NCBI GenBank assembly: GCA_041658205.1
Contig: JBBAAO010000001.1
Coordinates: 2,823,875 to 2,887,874 of the forward strand
Source: Bacteroidota bacterium
GTDB taxonomy: Bacteria; Bacteroidota; Ignavibacteria; UBA10030; UBA8401
Length of the DNA: 64,000 nucleotides
Direction of reading: 5' to 3'
Below, in pieces: positions 44,774 through 54,311 of this stretch. The notes under the pieces are model-generated. The model had not been told where the DNA came from. It saw only the letters and a program-made list of their open reading frames with translations, and did no database searches. Positions within the stretch are counted from its first letter, which is position 1. The number at the start of each line of letters is the position of its first letter. The translations under genes and the position numbers were made by a program.

Positions 44774-46700
44774 ACTCAAGCGGCTCCGTTCCGCCATCAT
44801 TCTCGTCCTATCGGCATTCGTCTTTACGACGCTGCTGTTTATCCTTTTCCCCGGCGTGTTTCAATCGTGGGACCGTCAAACCATTGACCGATTGTTCGTG
44901 GTTCGCGAGAAGATCCATCCTTCCCCTTATGACTCCACAATTATTCATATTGATATCGATAACTCCAGCATTAAAAAACTGAGTTATTATTTTCCGCGAA
45001 GACTCCATGCCGATCTGTTTGATGTTACCAGAAGAATGGAATTCTCCGCTTTGTTATATGATATCATCTTTGCACAGCGGTTGAATACTGTTGACGATAC
45101 ATTATTGTTAGGTGCTGTAAAACAAAATGGAAACGGATTTTTCCCGGTCGCTTTTGAATTAAAAAATCAGCGAACCGCTGCAAAGATGGAACCGGAAGAA
45201 TCGAAATATCTCGATTCCACGGCGTGGACTCTGCAGGCAGTCGATACGAATGATTTCTTTCATTCCGGAGCAACGCTTCTTACTTGGCCTTCTCTTTCCA
45301 ACATCTCCCGCGGGGTCGGTTACATCAGTGTCGCCACAGATCCGGACGGAGTATTCCGCCGCGTTCCTTTGGTGATACGATATAAAAATTCGTTCTACCC
45401 CAGCATGGTCTTCCGCATGGCGTGCGATTTTCTCAAAGTAGAACCAAACGACATCATCATAGATGGAGGAAATTCCATCACACTGCGAGATGCGACATTG
45501 AAGGATGGAAGTAAAAAAGATATCGTTATACCGATAGATGAACGGGGAAACATGGTGATTAATTGGATCGGTCCCTGGGAACGGATGAAGCATATTAGTT
45601 TCGTCACATTGTTGGAAGCGGCGCAGGATCAGGACGAAGTAGACGCATTTGCAGAACAATATCAAGGAGCTTTCGCATTTGTCGGAGATGTCTCTACCGG
45701 TATTTCCGATATCGGACCGATACCGTTCGAACAATCATTCCCATTGGTCGGACTTCATGCGAACACGCTCAATACAATATTGACCGGAAATTTTCTCCGC
45801 CAAATCGACTCAACATTGTTTATTGCAATTGTACTGTTCCTTGCCGTACTGATGATCTTTTTTTCATATCAGTTTTCGTCAGTTGTGTACACTGTCTCAT
45901 CTATCGTATTGCTGGCGGCATATCTTGCAGCAGGATGTTTATTGTTTATTTACGGCAACACAATCGTTTCCATGATTTTCCCTTCGCTTTCCATCATTGT
46001 CTCTACCAGCACAGTGTTGACATATCGATACATCACTGAGGAGAAGGAAAAAGAACAGCTCCGTGCACGGTTTGAATCGTACTTCCCTCCAGCCGTTGTA
46101 AAGCAGATGCTTGAAAATCCTGACAGCTTAATGACGAAGCCAAGAAGTCAGGAGATTACGATCATGTTCAGCGACATTAAAAGTTTCACCAACCATTCCT
46201 CCCGGATGACTCCGGAAGAGATCAGCAGTTCGTTAAGTGAATATTTTGAAGCGATGACTGCAATCGTCTTTAAATATGAGGGAACGGTGGACAAATTTAT
46301 TGGGGATGGATTGATGGTTTTTTACGGTGCACCGGAACAGCAGGAAGATCATGCACTGCGATGCGTGCAGGCAGCAATTGAAATGCAGAAGAAATGCAGA
46401 GAGATAAAGAAAAAATGGGAAGCAGAAGGTCGCTTTCCGATTCAGATCCGCATCGGTATCAACACTGGAAAAGTGATCGTCGGCGATCTCGGATCTGAAC
46501 GGCGCAAAGAATATACCGTTATCGGCTCCGATGTGAATCTTGCACAACGGCTGGAGTCAAATGCTCCAGTTGCCGGAATTCTCATATCAGATAATACCTA
46601 CCGCGCTCTTCAAGGAAAAGTCCCAACACAACCGAGAGAACCAATTATGGTAAAAGGTCTAGATGCACCAATTGCCGTACACGAAGTTCTCATCGATTAG
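44760..46700 (+). CDS. CHASE2-domain class III adenylate cyclase
   Basis: 646 residues starting with TTG at 44760 inside the preceding gene's last codons (TTGAACACAAATAA); no ATG fits better. One membrane helix (about 12-33), an extracytoplasmic CHASE2 sensor (about 40-330), three more helices (about 345-420), then a cyclase domain (about 450-640). The metal aspartates are D472 (FSDIKSF) and D516 (FIGDGLM); substrate residues K in TVDKFIGD and T in EYTVIG indicate ATP specificity; VNLAQRLES supplies the Asn and Arg of the active site. CHASE2 faces the periplasm, where the two upstream proteins are exported, so the proteolytic or DUF4384 signal could be converted to cAMP. That coupling is inference. 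Confidence 0.87.
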   Translation: MNTNKLKRLRSAIILVLSAFVFTTLLFILFPGVFQSWDRQTIDRLFVVREKIHPSPYDSTIIHIDIDNSSIKKLSYYFPRRLHADLFDVTRRMEFSALLYDIIFAQRLNTVDDTLLLGAVKQNGNGFFPVAFELKNQRTAAKMEPEESKYLDSTAWTLQAVDTNDFFHSGATLLTWPSLSNISRGVGYISVATDPDGVFRRVPLVIRYKNSFYPSMVFRMACDFLKVEPNDIIIDGGNSITLRDATLKDGSKKDIVIPIDERGNMVINWIGPWERMKHISFVTLLEAAQDQDEVDAFAEQYQGAFAFVGDVSTGISDIGPIPFEQSFPLVGLHANTLNTILTGNFLRQIDSTLFIAIVLFLAVLMIFFSYQFSSVVYTVSSIVLLAAYLAAGCLLFIYGNTIVSMIFPSLSIIVSTSTVLTYRYITEEKEKEQLRARFESYFPPAVVKQMLENPDSLMTKPRSQEITIMFSDIKSFTNHSSRMTPEEISSSLSEYFEAMTAIVFKYEGTVDKFIGDGLMVFYGAPEQQEDHALRCVQAAIEMQKKCREIKKKWEAEGRFPIQIRIGINTGKVIVGDLGSERRKEYTVIGSDVNLAQRLESNAPVAGILISDNTYRALQGKVPTQPREPIMVKGLDAPIAVHEVLID

Positions 46701-47071
46701 CGACAATCTCAAAAAGAAAAAAACGGACTGTCACGTTGGGGTTTTAATGTTGTTCCTATTCTAAATTCATAAAGAGATTGTACTTTCCTGACTAAAATTT
46801 TAGCCGCTTACTAAAAGAAATAATTACGTTAAAAGCTCTGTAAGAGCGACCTAAAATATTGTTTTCGTTTGAGCTTCAATCCTATCAAGATGCTGCGCAA
46901 TTTTTGCACACTAATATGTGATCTTTGCGCATTGACATCATCAGGACAAATGATATATTGATCAAACATTGAGAGAATCCCCGATAAAACGAAAACTACC
47001 TGAATAGAAAAACCGGCAAGCTTCTTGCTTCATTTTATTGAATATTCATTTTTACCATAATCGTGAACCGT
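46701..47071. other. Intergenic region before the DUF1800 gene
   Basis: About 370 bases with no gene. It contains a small palindrome GCTCT-GTA-AGAGC at 46835-46847 and T-rich stretches. No promoter is assigned with confidence. Confidence 0.4.
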
Positions 47072-48790
47072 ATGAAGAGAAGAGATTTTTTAGGAACTTC
47101 CCCGCTAACTCTCGAAGAAGAGAATCTTCCAAACATCGCACAGCAGGTTGAGGATTTTTCAAATAAAATTCTTCCGAGAGGATTGGAGCGATCATCAGCA
47201 GGACTGGAACCGTATGCTGGAACATGGGGAACAGACCAAATGCTCCATCTCCTCCGCCGCACAACAATCGGTGCGCGGTGGACAGACCTTCAAACAATCA
47301 AAACAAAATCTCTCTCCGAAACTATTGACTTATTATTAACTGCACCGCCGATCCCTGCTCCCCCCGTAAATAATTATTCCTCCGGTGCCGATCCAACCGG
47401 TGTACTTCCGGGACAAACCTGGGTAAATGCACCATACGATAGTACTGTTAACGGATCGCGCAGAGAATCATGGAGATCGTGGTGGATCAACGAAATGATC
47501 TCGCAGCAACTTTCTATTCGTGAAAAGATGACACTCTTTTGGCACAATCATTTTTCTACCGAAACACCTGATATTGACAACTCTCGATTTATCTATAAAC
47601 ACCATGCGCTCCTTCGCCAATTTGCACTTGGAAATTTTAAAGAATTGACAAAACAAGTAACGACCGATCCCGGCATGCTGCGATATCTCAACGGATATGT
47701 GAACACGAAAACTGCGCCGGACGAAAATTACGGACGTGAATTGCAGGAATTGTTCACTGTCGGTAAAGGCACGGACTCGCATTACACGGAAGACGATGTG
47801 AAAAATGCGGCGCGTGTTCTTACGGGCTGGAGAATCGATGGCATTAATTATGTTTCGTACTTCGATTCAACACGACATGATACAGGAAATAAAACTTTCT
47901 CAACTTTTTACGGTTCTACGACTATCACCGGAAAAACAGGATCCACGGCCGGTGCGCTTGAGCTAAACGATTTACTTACGATGATCTTTGCTCAGAACGA
48001 AACAGCAAAATTTCTTGCACGAAAACTGTACCGATTTTTTGTCTATTATGTAATAGATTCCGGTGTGGAAACAAACGTGATTATTCCTCTTGCGGATATT
48101 ATTCGCACAAACAATTACGAAATTAAGCCTGCTCTTTCCGCTCTGTTTAACAGCGCACACTTTTTCGATCCGGTCAACATGGGATGTTTCATCAAATCTC
48201 CGATTGATCTTACGGTAGGACTCTGCAGAGAGTATACCATCAATGGTATTTCCACCGCAAATCCTCCGGTCACTCTTACGGATACTCAAAAATACGGAAT
48301 ATGGGATTATGTGCGTGGACAAGCGGCAACTATGCAAATGAATATCGGTGATCCCCCAAATGTCGCGGGGTGGTCTGCGTTTTATCAGGAGCCGCAGTAT
48401 TACGAGATTTGGATCAACGCCGACACACTTCCGAAGCGAAACCAATTTACTGACACGATGATTACGAACAACGGATACACAAGGTCGAGCACACGATTGG
48501 TGATTGATGTGATTGCCTATGCCAGTCAATTTTCTGATCCATCCGATCCGACAGCGTTGGTGAATGATATTGTTCAGCATCTCTATGCCATTCCAATTTC
48601 GGACACATTAAAAGCATCACTCAAGACAAGTTCTCTTTTATCGGGACAAGCGTCGGATCATTATTGGACGGATGCATGGAGTCTCTTCAAAGCGAATCCT
48701 ACCAACGCAACAGCGAAGAGCGCGGTAGTAACGCGACTGCAATCTCTGCTGAAAGCATTGATGAACGCTGCTGAATATCAACTAGCATAG
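47072..48790 (+). CDS. DUF1800 family protein
   Basis: A 572-residue protein beginning MKRRDFLG, a twin-arginine-like start without a strong hydrophobic segment. It has the DUF1800 hallmarks: HLLRRTTIGARW near the N terminus, REKMTLFWHNHFSTE, GRELQELFTVG, DDVKNAARVLTGW, ARKLYRFFVYY, SPIDLTVGLCREY and NVAGWSAFYQEPQYY. DUF1800 and DUF1501 genes nearly always sit together; the pair's function is unknown. The GTG at 47063 is an alternative start three codons upstream. It lies 10 bases before the DUF1501 gene. Confidence 0.9.
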   Translation: MKRRDFLGTSPLTLEEENLPNIAQQVEDFSNKILPRGLERSSAGLEPYAGTWGTDQMLHLLRRTTIGARWTDLQTIKTKSLSETIDLLLTAPPIPAPPVNNYSSGADPTGVLPGQTWVNAPYDSTVNGSRRESWRSWWINEMISQQLSIREKMTLFWHNHFSTETPDIDNSRFIYKHHALLRQFALGNFKELTKQVTTDPGMLRYLNGYVNTKTAPDENYGRELQELFTVGKGTDSHYTEDDVKNAARVLTGWRIDGINYVSYFDSTRHDTGNKTFSTFYGSTTITGKTGSTAGALELNDLLTMIFAQNETAKFLARKLYRFFVYYVIDSGVETNVIIPLADIIRTNNYEIKPALSALFNSAHFFDPVNMGCFIKSPIDLTVGLCREYTINGISTANPPVTLTDTQKYGIWDYVRGQAATMQMNIGDPPNVAGWSAFYQEPQYYEIWINADTLPKRNQFTDTMITNNGYTRSSTRLVIDVIAYASQFSDPSDPTALVNDIVQHLYAIPISDTLKASLKTSSLLSGQASDHYWTDAWSLFKANPTNATAKSAVVTRLQSLLKALMNAAEYQLA

Positions 48791-48800
48791 AAGGATGATG

Positions 48801-50378
48801 ATGAAACGCAGAGAATTTTTATCAAAATCAGTTCCGATCTCATTGCTTCCGATGTTTATCGGTGGACTCTCCGTGCAGGCATACGGACGTTCGCCATTTT
48901 TGGAAACTCTCGTCAGCGCAGCAACTGAGACAGACCGCGTGCTCGTTTTAATCCAACTAAATGGCGGAAATGATGGATTGAACATGGTGATACCGTTGAG
49001 CGAATACACCAATCTTTCTAAGGCACGAACGAATATCCTCATTCCTGAAGCGAAAGTATTAAAGATGACCGATGCAACGGGTTTCCATCCTTCCATGACC
49101 GGAATGTTGGATCTTTACACCAACGGAAAACTTTCCGTAATCCAAAGTGTCGGTTATCCAAATCCAAATTTTTCGCATTTCCGGGCGACGGATATTTGGC
49201 TCACCGCATCTGATTCCAATCAATTTGTCACTGAAGGATGGCTGGGACGATATCTGAATGAAGAATTTCCTTCTTTTCCCAATGGATATCCAAACACAGT
49301 AATGCCAGATCCACTCGCGATACAGATCGGTTCGACAATTTCTCCAGGTTTGCAAGGTCCTTCCGTTTCGATGGGAATGACAATCACCGATCCGACAAAA
49401 TTTTATCAGTTGGTTTCCGGAACCGTTGACCCTGCTCCAAATACTCCAGCAGGTCATGAGCTGACATTCATCCGTCAAGTGGCACAGCAGACGCAGCAAT
49501 ATGCATCGGTGATCAAAAATGCAGCAGCAAAAGCGAATAACCTCTCTATAAAATATCCAACAACGCCGGATAATTCTCTCGGTGATCAATTAAAAGTCGT
49601 TGCACGGCTCATCGCCGGCGGATTAAAAACAAGAATCTATGTAGTAACGCTTGGCGGATTCGATACACATTCCAATCAGGTTGTTGCGGGAGCGACCGAA
49701 ACGGGAACGCATGCAAATCTTCTTGGACGACTCTCTAAAGCGATCAGCGCATTTCAGGATGATCTCAAATTGCTCAATGTGGAAGATCGCGTGATTGGTA
49801 TGACATTCTCTGAGTTTGGTCGGCGCATTATCTCAAACGCCAGCGGAGGCACAGACCATGGAGCAGCAGCTCCATTGATCGTCTTCGGAAAGAATATCAT
49901 TCCCGGAATCATCGGCACGAATCCGAGTATCCCTGCAACGGTAACGGTGAGTAACAATATTCCGATGCAGTACGATTTTCGATCCGTCTATGCGTCCATT
50001 CTGCGAGATTGGTTCGGCGTTCCACAGGCAGAGCTTGAAGCGGTATTGATGAAGAACTTCCAATCGTTGCCGATTATAACCGCTCCCACATCGGTCAGTC
50101 AAAAAAATACAATACCAACAGACGTTGCATTACATCAGAATTATCCTAATCCGTTCAATCCATCTACACGAATACGATTCAGTACGAACGACGGATATCT
50201 TCAATTGAAAATCTACAATTCACTCGGACAGGAGATACAAACAATTATGGAGGGGGCGTATCCCGCAGGAGATCACGAAGTGGTGTTCAATGGAGCATCT
50301 TTACCAAGCGGAACATATTATTACCGTCTGCAACAAGGGTCGACTGTGCAGATAAAGTCGATGTCGCTGATCAAATAA
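48801..50378 (+). CDS. DUF1501 family protein with T9SS C-terminal domain
   Basis: 525 residues from the ATG at 48801 (MKRREFLSKS; two earlier ATGs at 48795 and 48798 add two residues). The N terminus looks like a Tat signal, KRREFL plus a hydrophobic stretch. The DUF1501 core has LIQLNGGNDGLNMVIP, HFRATDIWLTAS, LGGFDTHSNQ and FSEFGRRIISNASGGTDHG, motifs shared with alkaline-phosphatase-fold sulfatases. The last ~85 residues are a T9SS sorting domain (HQNYPNPFNPSTRIRFS...SGTYYYRLQQG). It should therefore cross by Tat and T9SS to the surface. The DUF1800 partner lacks a CTD. Confidence 0.9.
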   Translation: MKRREFLSKSVPISLLPMFIGGLSVQAYGRSPFLETLVSAATETDRVLVLIQLNGGNDGLNMVIPLSEYTNLSKARTNILIPEAKVLKMTDATGFHPSMTGMLDLYTNGKLSVIQSVGYPNPNFSHFRATDIWLTASDSNQFVTEGWLGRYLNEEFPSFPNGYPNTVMPDPLAIQIGSTISPGLQGPSVSMGMTITDPTKFYQLVSGTVDPAPNTPAGHELTFIRQVAQQTQQYASVIKNAAAKANNLSIKYPTTPDNSLGDQLKVVARLIAGGLKTRIYVVTLGGFDTHSNQVVAGATETGTHANLLGRLSKAISAFQDDLKLLNVEDRVIGMTFSEFGRRIISNASGGTDHGAAAPLIVFGKNIIPGIIGTNPSIPATVTVSNNIPMQYDFRSVYASILRDWFGVPQAELEAVLMKNFQSLPIITAPTSVSQKNTIPTDVALHQNYPNPFNPSTRIRFSTNDGYLQLKIYNSLGQEIQTIMEGAYPAGDHEVVFNGASLPSGTYYYRLQQGSTVQIKSMSLIK

Positions 50379-50403
50379 TTCAACTGAGGAACCTGAAGAG
50401 AGG

Positions 50404-51225
50404 TTATTTTATCAATAAACAATGCCTTGTCATTGTGATCGAACTGGATGTCAGATTGTAATAATAAACACCAGATGGTAAATTATTACCATCAAATTTT
50501 ACACTGTAGTTCCCCGTTCGTTGAATCTCATTCACCAGTGATGCCACTTCTTGCCCTAATTGATTAAACACTGAAAGTTTTACAAATCCAGGATTGACTA
50601 CTCGATATGTAATTGTTGTACTTGGGTTAAAAGGATTAGGATAATTTTGCGAAAGAACAATCGTCTCAGGACTTAAACCAAAGCGGGACTGAACAGTTGA
50701 TGGTCCACTTTGAATATTGGCAGAGTATAAAACATCATCGCTCCAGGCTCCATATTTTTGGATAATACCAATTCCACGTGCAAATATATATCCCACTTCA
50801 TCATCAATCGCCGTTGTGTCATTAAAATACAAGGAGATGCAATCCGTATATGTTCCATTGTATGTTTTAACGGTCAATCCCTTCCTCACTTTTACCGTAT
50901 AAGATCGATTGTTGGTGAAGGGATACCAATACACCTCTCCATTTTCTTTTGTAAAATCAAACCACAATTGTTCAACGCCATATTTATATTTCCATATATT
51001 ACCAACATAATCCTGTCGGATGGTATCAACCATTGAATTGATATTACCGTACAGAAAATATCTGATCCCGACAATATTCACTTCATCAATAATTGTTTTG
51101 ATGAGTTTATGCGTGGTGTCAAATGAACCGGTATAGATCCATTTGTTTCCAATATTCACAGGGAAATAATTTTGCGATACACCTGTTGAAATCATCAACA
51201 TGGTCAACAATACTATTGTCTTCAT
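50404..51225 (-). CDS. Secreted protein with T9SS C-terminal domain
   Basis: 273 residues: signal peptide (KTIVLLTMLMISTGVSQ), a beta-rich N-terminal domain (about 20-185, YFPVNIGNKWIYTGSFDTTHK... the NKWIYTG start is common in surface proteins of this phylum), then the sorting domain from residue about 190 (SQNYPNPFNPSTTITYRV...SGVYYYNLTSSS). Function unknown. It is convergent with the DUF1501 gene, 25 bases apart. Confidence 0.85.
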   Translation of the reverse strand: MKTIVLLTMLMISTGVSQNYFPVNIGNKWIYTGSFDTTHKLIKTIIDEVNIVGIRYFLYGNINSMVDTIRQDYVGNIWKYKYGVEQLWFDFTKENGEVYWYPFTNNRSYTVKVRKGLTVKTYNGTYTDCISLYFNDTTAIDDEVGYIFARGIGIIQKYGAWSDDVLYSANIQSGPSTVQSRFGLSPETIVLSQNYPNPFNPSTTITYRVVNPGFVKLSVFNQLGQEVASLVNEIQRTGNYSVKFDGNNLPSGVYYYNLTSSSITMTRHCLLIK

Positions 51226-51323
51226 GTTTACCTCACTGTTTCAATGGGGGTAAGATGTTCAATATCAAGGCTGCTCGATGTAACGTTTTCTTCCGACTCA
51301 ATACAAAACTACAGAGAGGATTG

Positions 51324-51674
51324 TTATTTTGTTATAACCGATACCAGGCTTGAATCATATACTTTTGTGTTGATCTTATTGCTGGTCTCAACATAGCTCC
51401 ACGTGACGAGAGTATCTCCATTGGCAAAATTTACTTTCAAGGAGTATCCTACCTCTCCGGCAACAAATACATTTACCGACTTGCTTTTCCCCTGTTCAAT
51501 ATTTCCAACGACATACGTTGTAGCACCAACAACAATATCGACTGTTTTAACAACTTTTTTGGATAAATTCGCAATATCAATCTTTGCTAATGGATTGGGT
51601 TTTACGAATATGCCAATCAAAACACCAAATCCAATGCTTACCAAAACGATTACGACATATTTTATTTTGTTCAT
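51324..51674 (-). CDS. Small membrane-anchored hypothetical protein
   Basis: 116 residues with one N-terminal membrane helix (about 6-24, YVVIVLVSIGFGVLIGIFV) and a short beta-rich exported domain (about 45-116, with TTYVVGNIEQGKSKSVNVF). I do not recognise the family. There is a possible ribosome binding site GGAGATC upstream. A 6-bp inverted repeat TAGGTT/AACCTA lies at 51705-51721, between this gene and the next. Confidence 0.65.
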   Translation of the reverse strand: MNKIKYVVIVLVSIGFGVLIGIFVKPNPLAKIDIANLSKKVVKTVDIVVGATTYVVGNIEQGKSKSVNVFVAGEVGYSLKVNFANGDTLVTWSYVETSNKINTKVYDSSLVSVITK

Positions 51675-51718
51675 ATTTTTGATCTCCTTATGATAGTTAA
51701 TCGCTAGGTTAGCGCAAC

Positions 51719-52186
51719 CTACTGTATACCTGAAACAGCATTTTGATATTGAGTTAAGAGTTCTCCGTTTTCAATTGAGCCGTGATGATGCACTTGCTTC
51801 CATGCTCCATCTACGCGTTTGAATATTCGACTTGTTCGGATTGCAAGAATTATTTCCTCTGTTCCGGTTTTAAAATATCCTCGTTCTCTCCCAACAGCAT
51901 AAAACATATCGTGTGTTTCATGAATGGTATAATCGAAATATTCAACATAGACTTCCGCCGGTCCAGTAAAGATTTTTTTGTACACCGATTGTATTTCATC
52001 CCAGCCTCGTTTAATTCCGCCCAACGGATTGTCCATAGCAATGTCAGAACTTTGCAGCCAGTTGCGAGACATTTCTGTAATATTTCGATTATTAAAAGCA
52101 TGATAGAATTGCACTAATGCTTGATACGGTTTCGACAAATCTTCAAATTTTTCTTTCCCCGTTATTGCTGTTTGATTTGGTTGCAT
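51719..52186 (-). CDS. SnoaL-like / DUF4440-type (NTF2-fold) protein
   Basis: 155 residues. Pattern YQALVQFYHAFNNRNITEMSRNW, then GGIKRGWDEIQSVYKKIF and TSRIFKRVDGAWKQVHHHGSIEN matches the NTF2/SnoaL-like fold. Ligand and reaction are unknown; no catalytic set is recognisable. No signal peptide, so cytosolic. Confidence 0.78.
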   Translation of the reverse strand: MQPNQTAITGKEKFEDLSKPYQALVQFYHAFNNRNITEMSRNWLQSSDIAMDNPLGGIKRGWDEIQSVYKKIFTGPAEVYVEYFDYTIHETHDMFYAVGRERGYFKTGTEEIILAIRTSRIFKRVDGAWKQVHHHGSIENGELLTQYQNAVSGIQ

Positions 52187-52260
52187 TGGACCCTATTGTT
52201 GTTGTTTAGTGGAATGAAACTAACTGTCCGACAGATTGATTTTTCATCGACGTATATTTT

Positions 52261-52686
52261 TCACTCGATATATTTAATAACATCGCCTTCTACTGTATAT
52301 GTTCTCGAACCAATAAGAACTCCCAGAAACGCACCGCGTGGCGGCAAAACGATGGAACCAAGAACACCTAATGAAAGGGGGATGGCCATATCGAGAAGCG
52401 AAGTTTGTCCATGTATTCTGAGATTGATAACTGCATCACCATGAGAGGACATCGTTTCATCATGAAGAAGATCAGCTAAGCTCGGTTCAGAAAGTGGAAT
52501 TAAATTAAAGAGTGTGTATAAGTTTTTTATATCTCTGTTGAAATGTTTAACAATAGTGAACTTTTTCTCCATATTGGTTAACGAAGCAGTTTTATCATAC
52601 CCTACCGCGGTGAGATTTACCGCCATACAACCTGTATTGAAAATTGAGAAACTTAACATAACAAAAAAAAGAATAGGTGTTTTCAT
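52261..52686 (-). CDS. Small lipoprotein
   Basis: 141 residues: signal peptide with lipobox FNTGC (Cys at about 20). The middle, KHFNRDIKNLYTLFNLIPLSEPSLADLL followed by HGDAVINLRI, resembles the core of TRL/Bor-like lipoproteins, though I am not certain. The C terminus holds a Gly-rich hydrophobic stretch (LGVLGSIVLPPRGAFLG). It stands upstream of a repeat-rich non-coding region. Confidence 0.6.
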   Translation of the reverse strand: MKTPILFFVMLSFSIFNTGCMAVNLTAVGYDKTASLTNMEKKFTIVKHFNRDIKNLYTLFNLIPLSEPSLADLLHDETMSSHGDAVINLRIHGQTSLLDMAIPLSLGVLGSIVLPPRGAFLGVLIGSRTYTVEGDVIKYIE

Positions 52687-53355
52687 TTATTACTCCTTTC
52701 ATTTCTTTATTACATGATACATTAATTTACGCGTGCTGCAAAATGTATATAAGCTTAATCAAATAATGATATATTTTACAAGTATTATTTTATACTCATA
52801 AGAGTATACTTCATAACAATTTCACTTGAAATATTTGTAGTATGAGTTGTAAAAGAGATAATACCACTATCTTTTTTGATAGCGACAAACTCCTGCTTAG
52901 ATATCTAATTATGAGAACGCAATACAGATGGAAATCCGCCAGCTGTATAAAAATCTCTTTAACTCTGCCGGGAAGGTTTCCTTCGTTGCCATGATGATGC
53001 TGTATATGATAAGTATCGACGACTCTTTATCCTCATAACTGATGTTACGCACATCCTTATTAATGAAAGATTATTTCGTCCCTGACGGGACTTGAAAATT
53101 GATTTGCTTGATCTTCTACAAATATCTTGTCCCTACCGGGACAATGGAACGAAATAAACGAATTAATTCATGATTTTATCGGTTTTAAGGAGCGCCGTAG
53201 GCGCTTAATATTTGTAACACAGTACGATTTCCAAATTGAGAGTCCCTTCAGGGACGAAATAAGAAGAATTTTCAGTTTTGTATAACATCAGCTCATAAAT
53301 AAAAAAAAGTTGGATCTATTGATCGGAGTGTGTCCAGTAACGTTTGAGTAATTGA
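52687..53355. repeat. Gene-free region with short palindromic repeats
   Basis: 670 bases. Four palindromes lie in the 53078-53255 part: GTCCCTGACGGGAC (53078-53091), TTGTCCCTACCGGGACAA (53127-53144), AGCGCC-GTA-GGCGCT (53191-53205) and GTCCCTTCAGGGAC (53242-53255). The first, second and fourth share GTCCC/GGGAC stems with different loops, a REP-like family. The remainder is AT-rich without genes. Confidence 0.6.
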
Positions 53356-53361
53356 TTAGTC
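53341..53361 (-). other. Partial attC-like site at the 3' end of the array
   Basis: On the minus strand GACTAATCAATTACTCAAACG, which aligns with the start of the attC-like site at 55615-55737 (GTCTAACCAGTCACTCAAGG). The stop codon of the 53356 gene lies inside it, as with the 54363 gene and its site. A matching 3' core could not be placed. Confidence 0.35.
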
Positions 53362-53871
53362 CCTCTTTGTTGTACCTATTTGGCGAAGACGTTTCAATAC
53401 ACCAACAAAACCTTTTGCTTTCAGTAACAGTAAAATCCCAAATCCAAACATTGCCATGCTCGTATAAAAATCCTCCGTAATACTTGAATCAACTTTCACC
53501 GTAGAAATACTCGCTATAATAACTCGTAGTATCCGAGTTAAACTTTGAATTGTGTAGAACAGCCCAATTCCGGAAAAGACAACACTTTCTATTTCGTCAA
53601 CCGATAGAATATTTAGATCTTCATGTTCTTCATCGTCGGTTGCGAGATAGTTCGCGAATCGTTTCGCAAGTACAAATAAACTAACCCCGACAATGAGAAA
53701 TAGCACAACAAAAAATACATAGGTAACTGCTATTAATCGTTCAGATGATTCCATTGTTGCTTGAGGATTAATAATTTGAGCAACAATGAATGGTGCGCTT
53801 TCAACTGCATGAAGAAATGCGTAAATCCCAAAACCTCGAAAAAGCAGGACACACCATTTATACTCTGTCAT
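53356..53871 (-). CDS. Four-helix membrane protein, function unknown
   Basis: 171 residues with four predicted membrane segments (about 5-30, 44-68, 94-120, 135-158). No recognised family. It follows the DUF3574-type gene by 27 bases with a GTGGAG ribosome binding site, so it may belong to the same cassette. Its stop codon lies within an attC-like half-site. Confidence 0.6.
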   Translation of the reverse strand: MTEYKWCVLLFRGFGIYAFLHAVESAPFIVAQIINPQATMESSERLIAVTYVFFVVLFLIVGVSLFVLAKRFANYLATDDEEHEDLNILSVDEIESVVFSGIGLFYTIQSLTRILRVIIASISTVKVDSSITEDFYTSMAMFGFGILLLLKAKGFVGVLKRLRQIGTTKRD

Positions 53872-53898
53872 AATTTCTCCACATTAGGTTGCTTTGAC

Positions 53899-54297
53899 TC
53901 AGTATGTTGCTCGACCATTTAATTGCAATCGAAGTACCGACTCTTGGTGAAAACGTTGCTTATACTCGATAATGATTTCTGTTACGGTCTGTTCCACATT
54001 TACAGCGATGGGATGTACGAGCTCCATGACGAAGCTGGGTTCTCGTTCAATCACACCTCGAGAGCCACGCCACTGACCTTCTGCGCGCCATGTCGTTAGC
54101 CCATTCGGAAATCGGGGTGTGACAACTTCTGAAAGAAACAGTCTCCAGGCGGATTCTGTCACCATCAAACTATCCCCGACGTTTCTACCAAAGTATAGGC
54201 GTTCTATCACGACGGATGAATCTTGTGTATCCTGAGGCGGTGGCATACAGGAAACAAGAATCAAGAGAAGAATAAATACTATGGAATATGGTCTCAT
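53899..54297 (-). CDS. DUF3574-type small lipoprotein
   Basis: About 132 residues. Signal peptide with lipobox LILVSC. The mature part has YFGRNVGDSLMVTESAWRLFL, VVTPRFPNGLTTWRAEGQWRG and YKQRFHQESVLR, the conserved features of DUF3574. Function unknown. An ATG at 54312, five codons earlier, directly abuts an attC-like core site (GTTAGG-ATG). The gene is the first reading frame after that site, the layout expected of an integron cassette. Confidence 0.8.
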   Translation of the reverse strand: MRPYSIVFILLLILVSCMPPPQDTQDSSVVIERLYFGRNVGDSLMVTESAWRLFLSEVVTPRFPNGLTTWRAEGQWRGSRGVIEREPSFVMELVHPIAVNVEQTVTEIIIEYKQRFHQESVLRLQLNGRATY

Positions 54298-54311
54298 AAA
54301 ATCTGTTTGCA

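Noticed and set aside
53283..53320. Second core half (ATCCAAC ... GTTATAC) for the partial attC-like site
   Set aside because: The core does not fit GTTRRRY and the arms do not pair well; only the half-site at 53341-53361 is reported.
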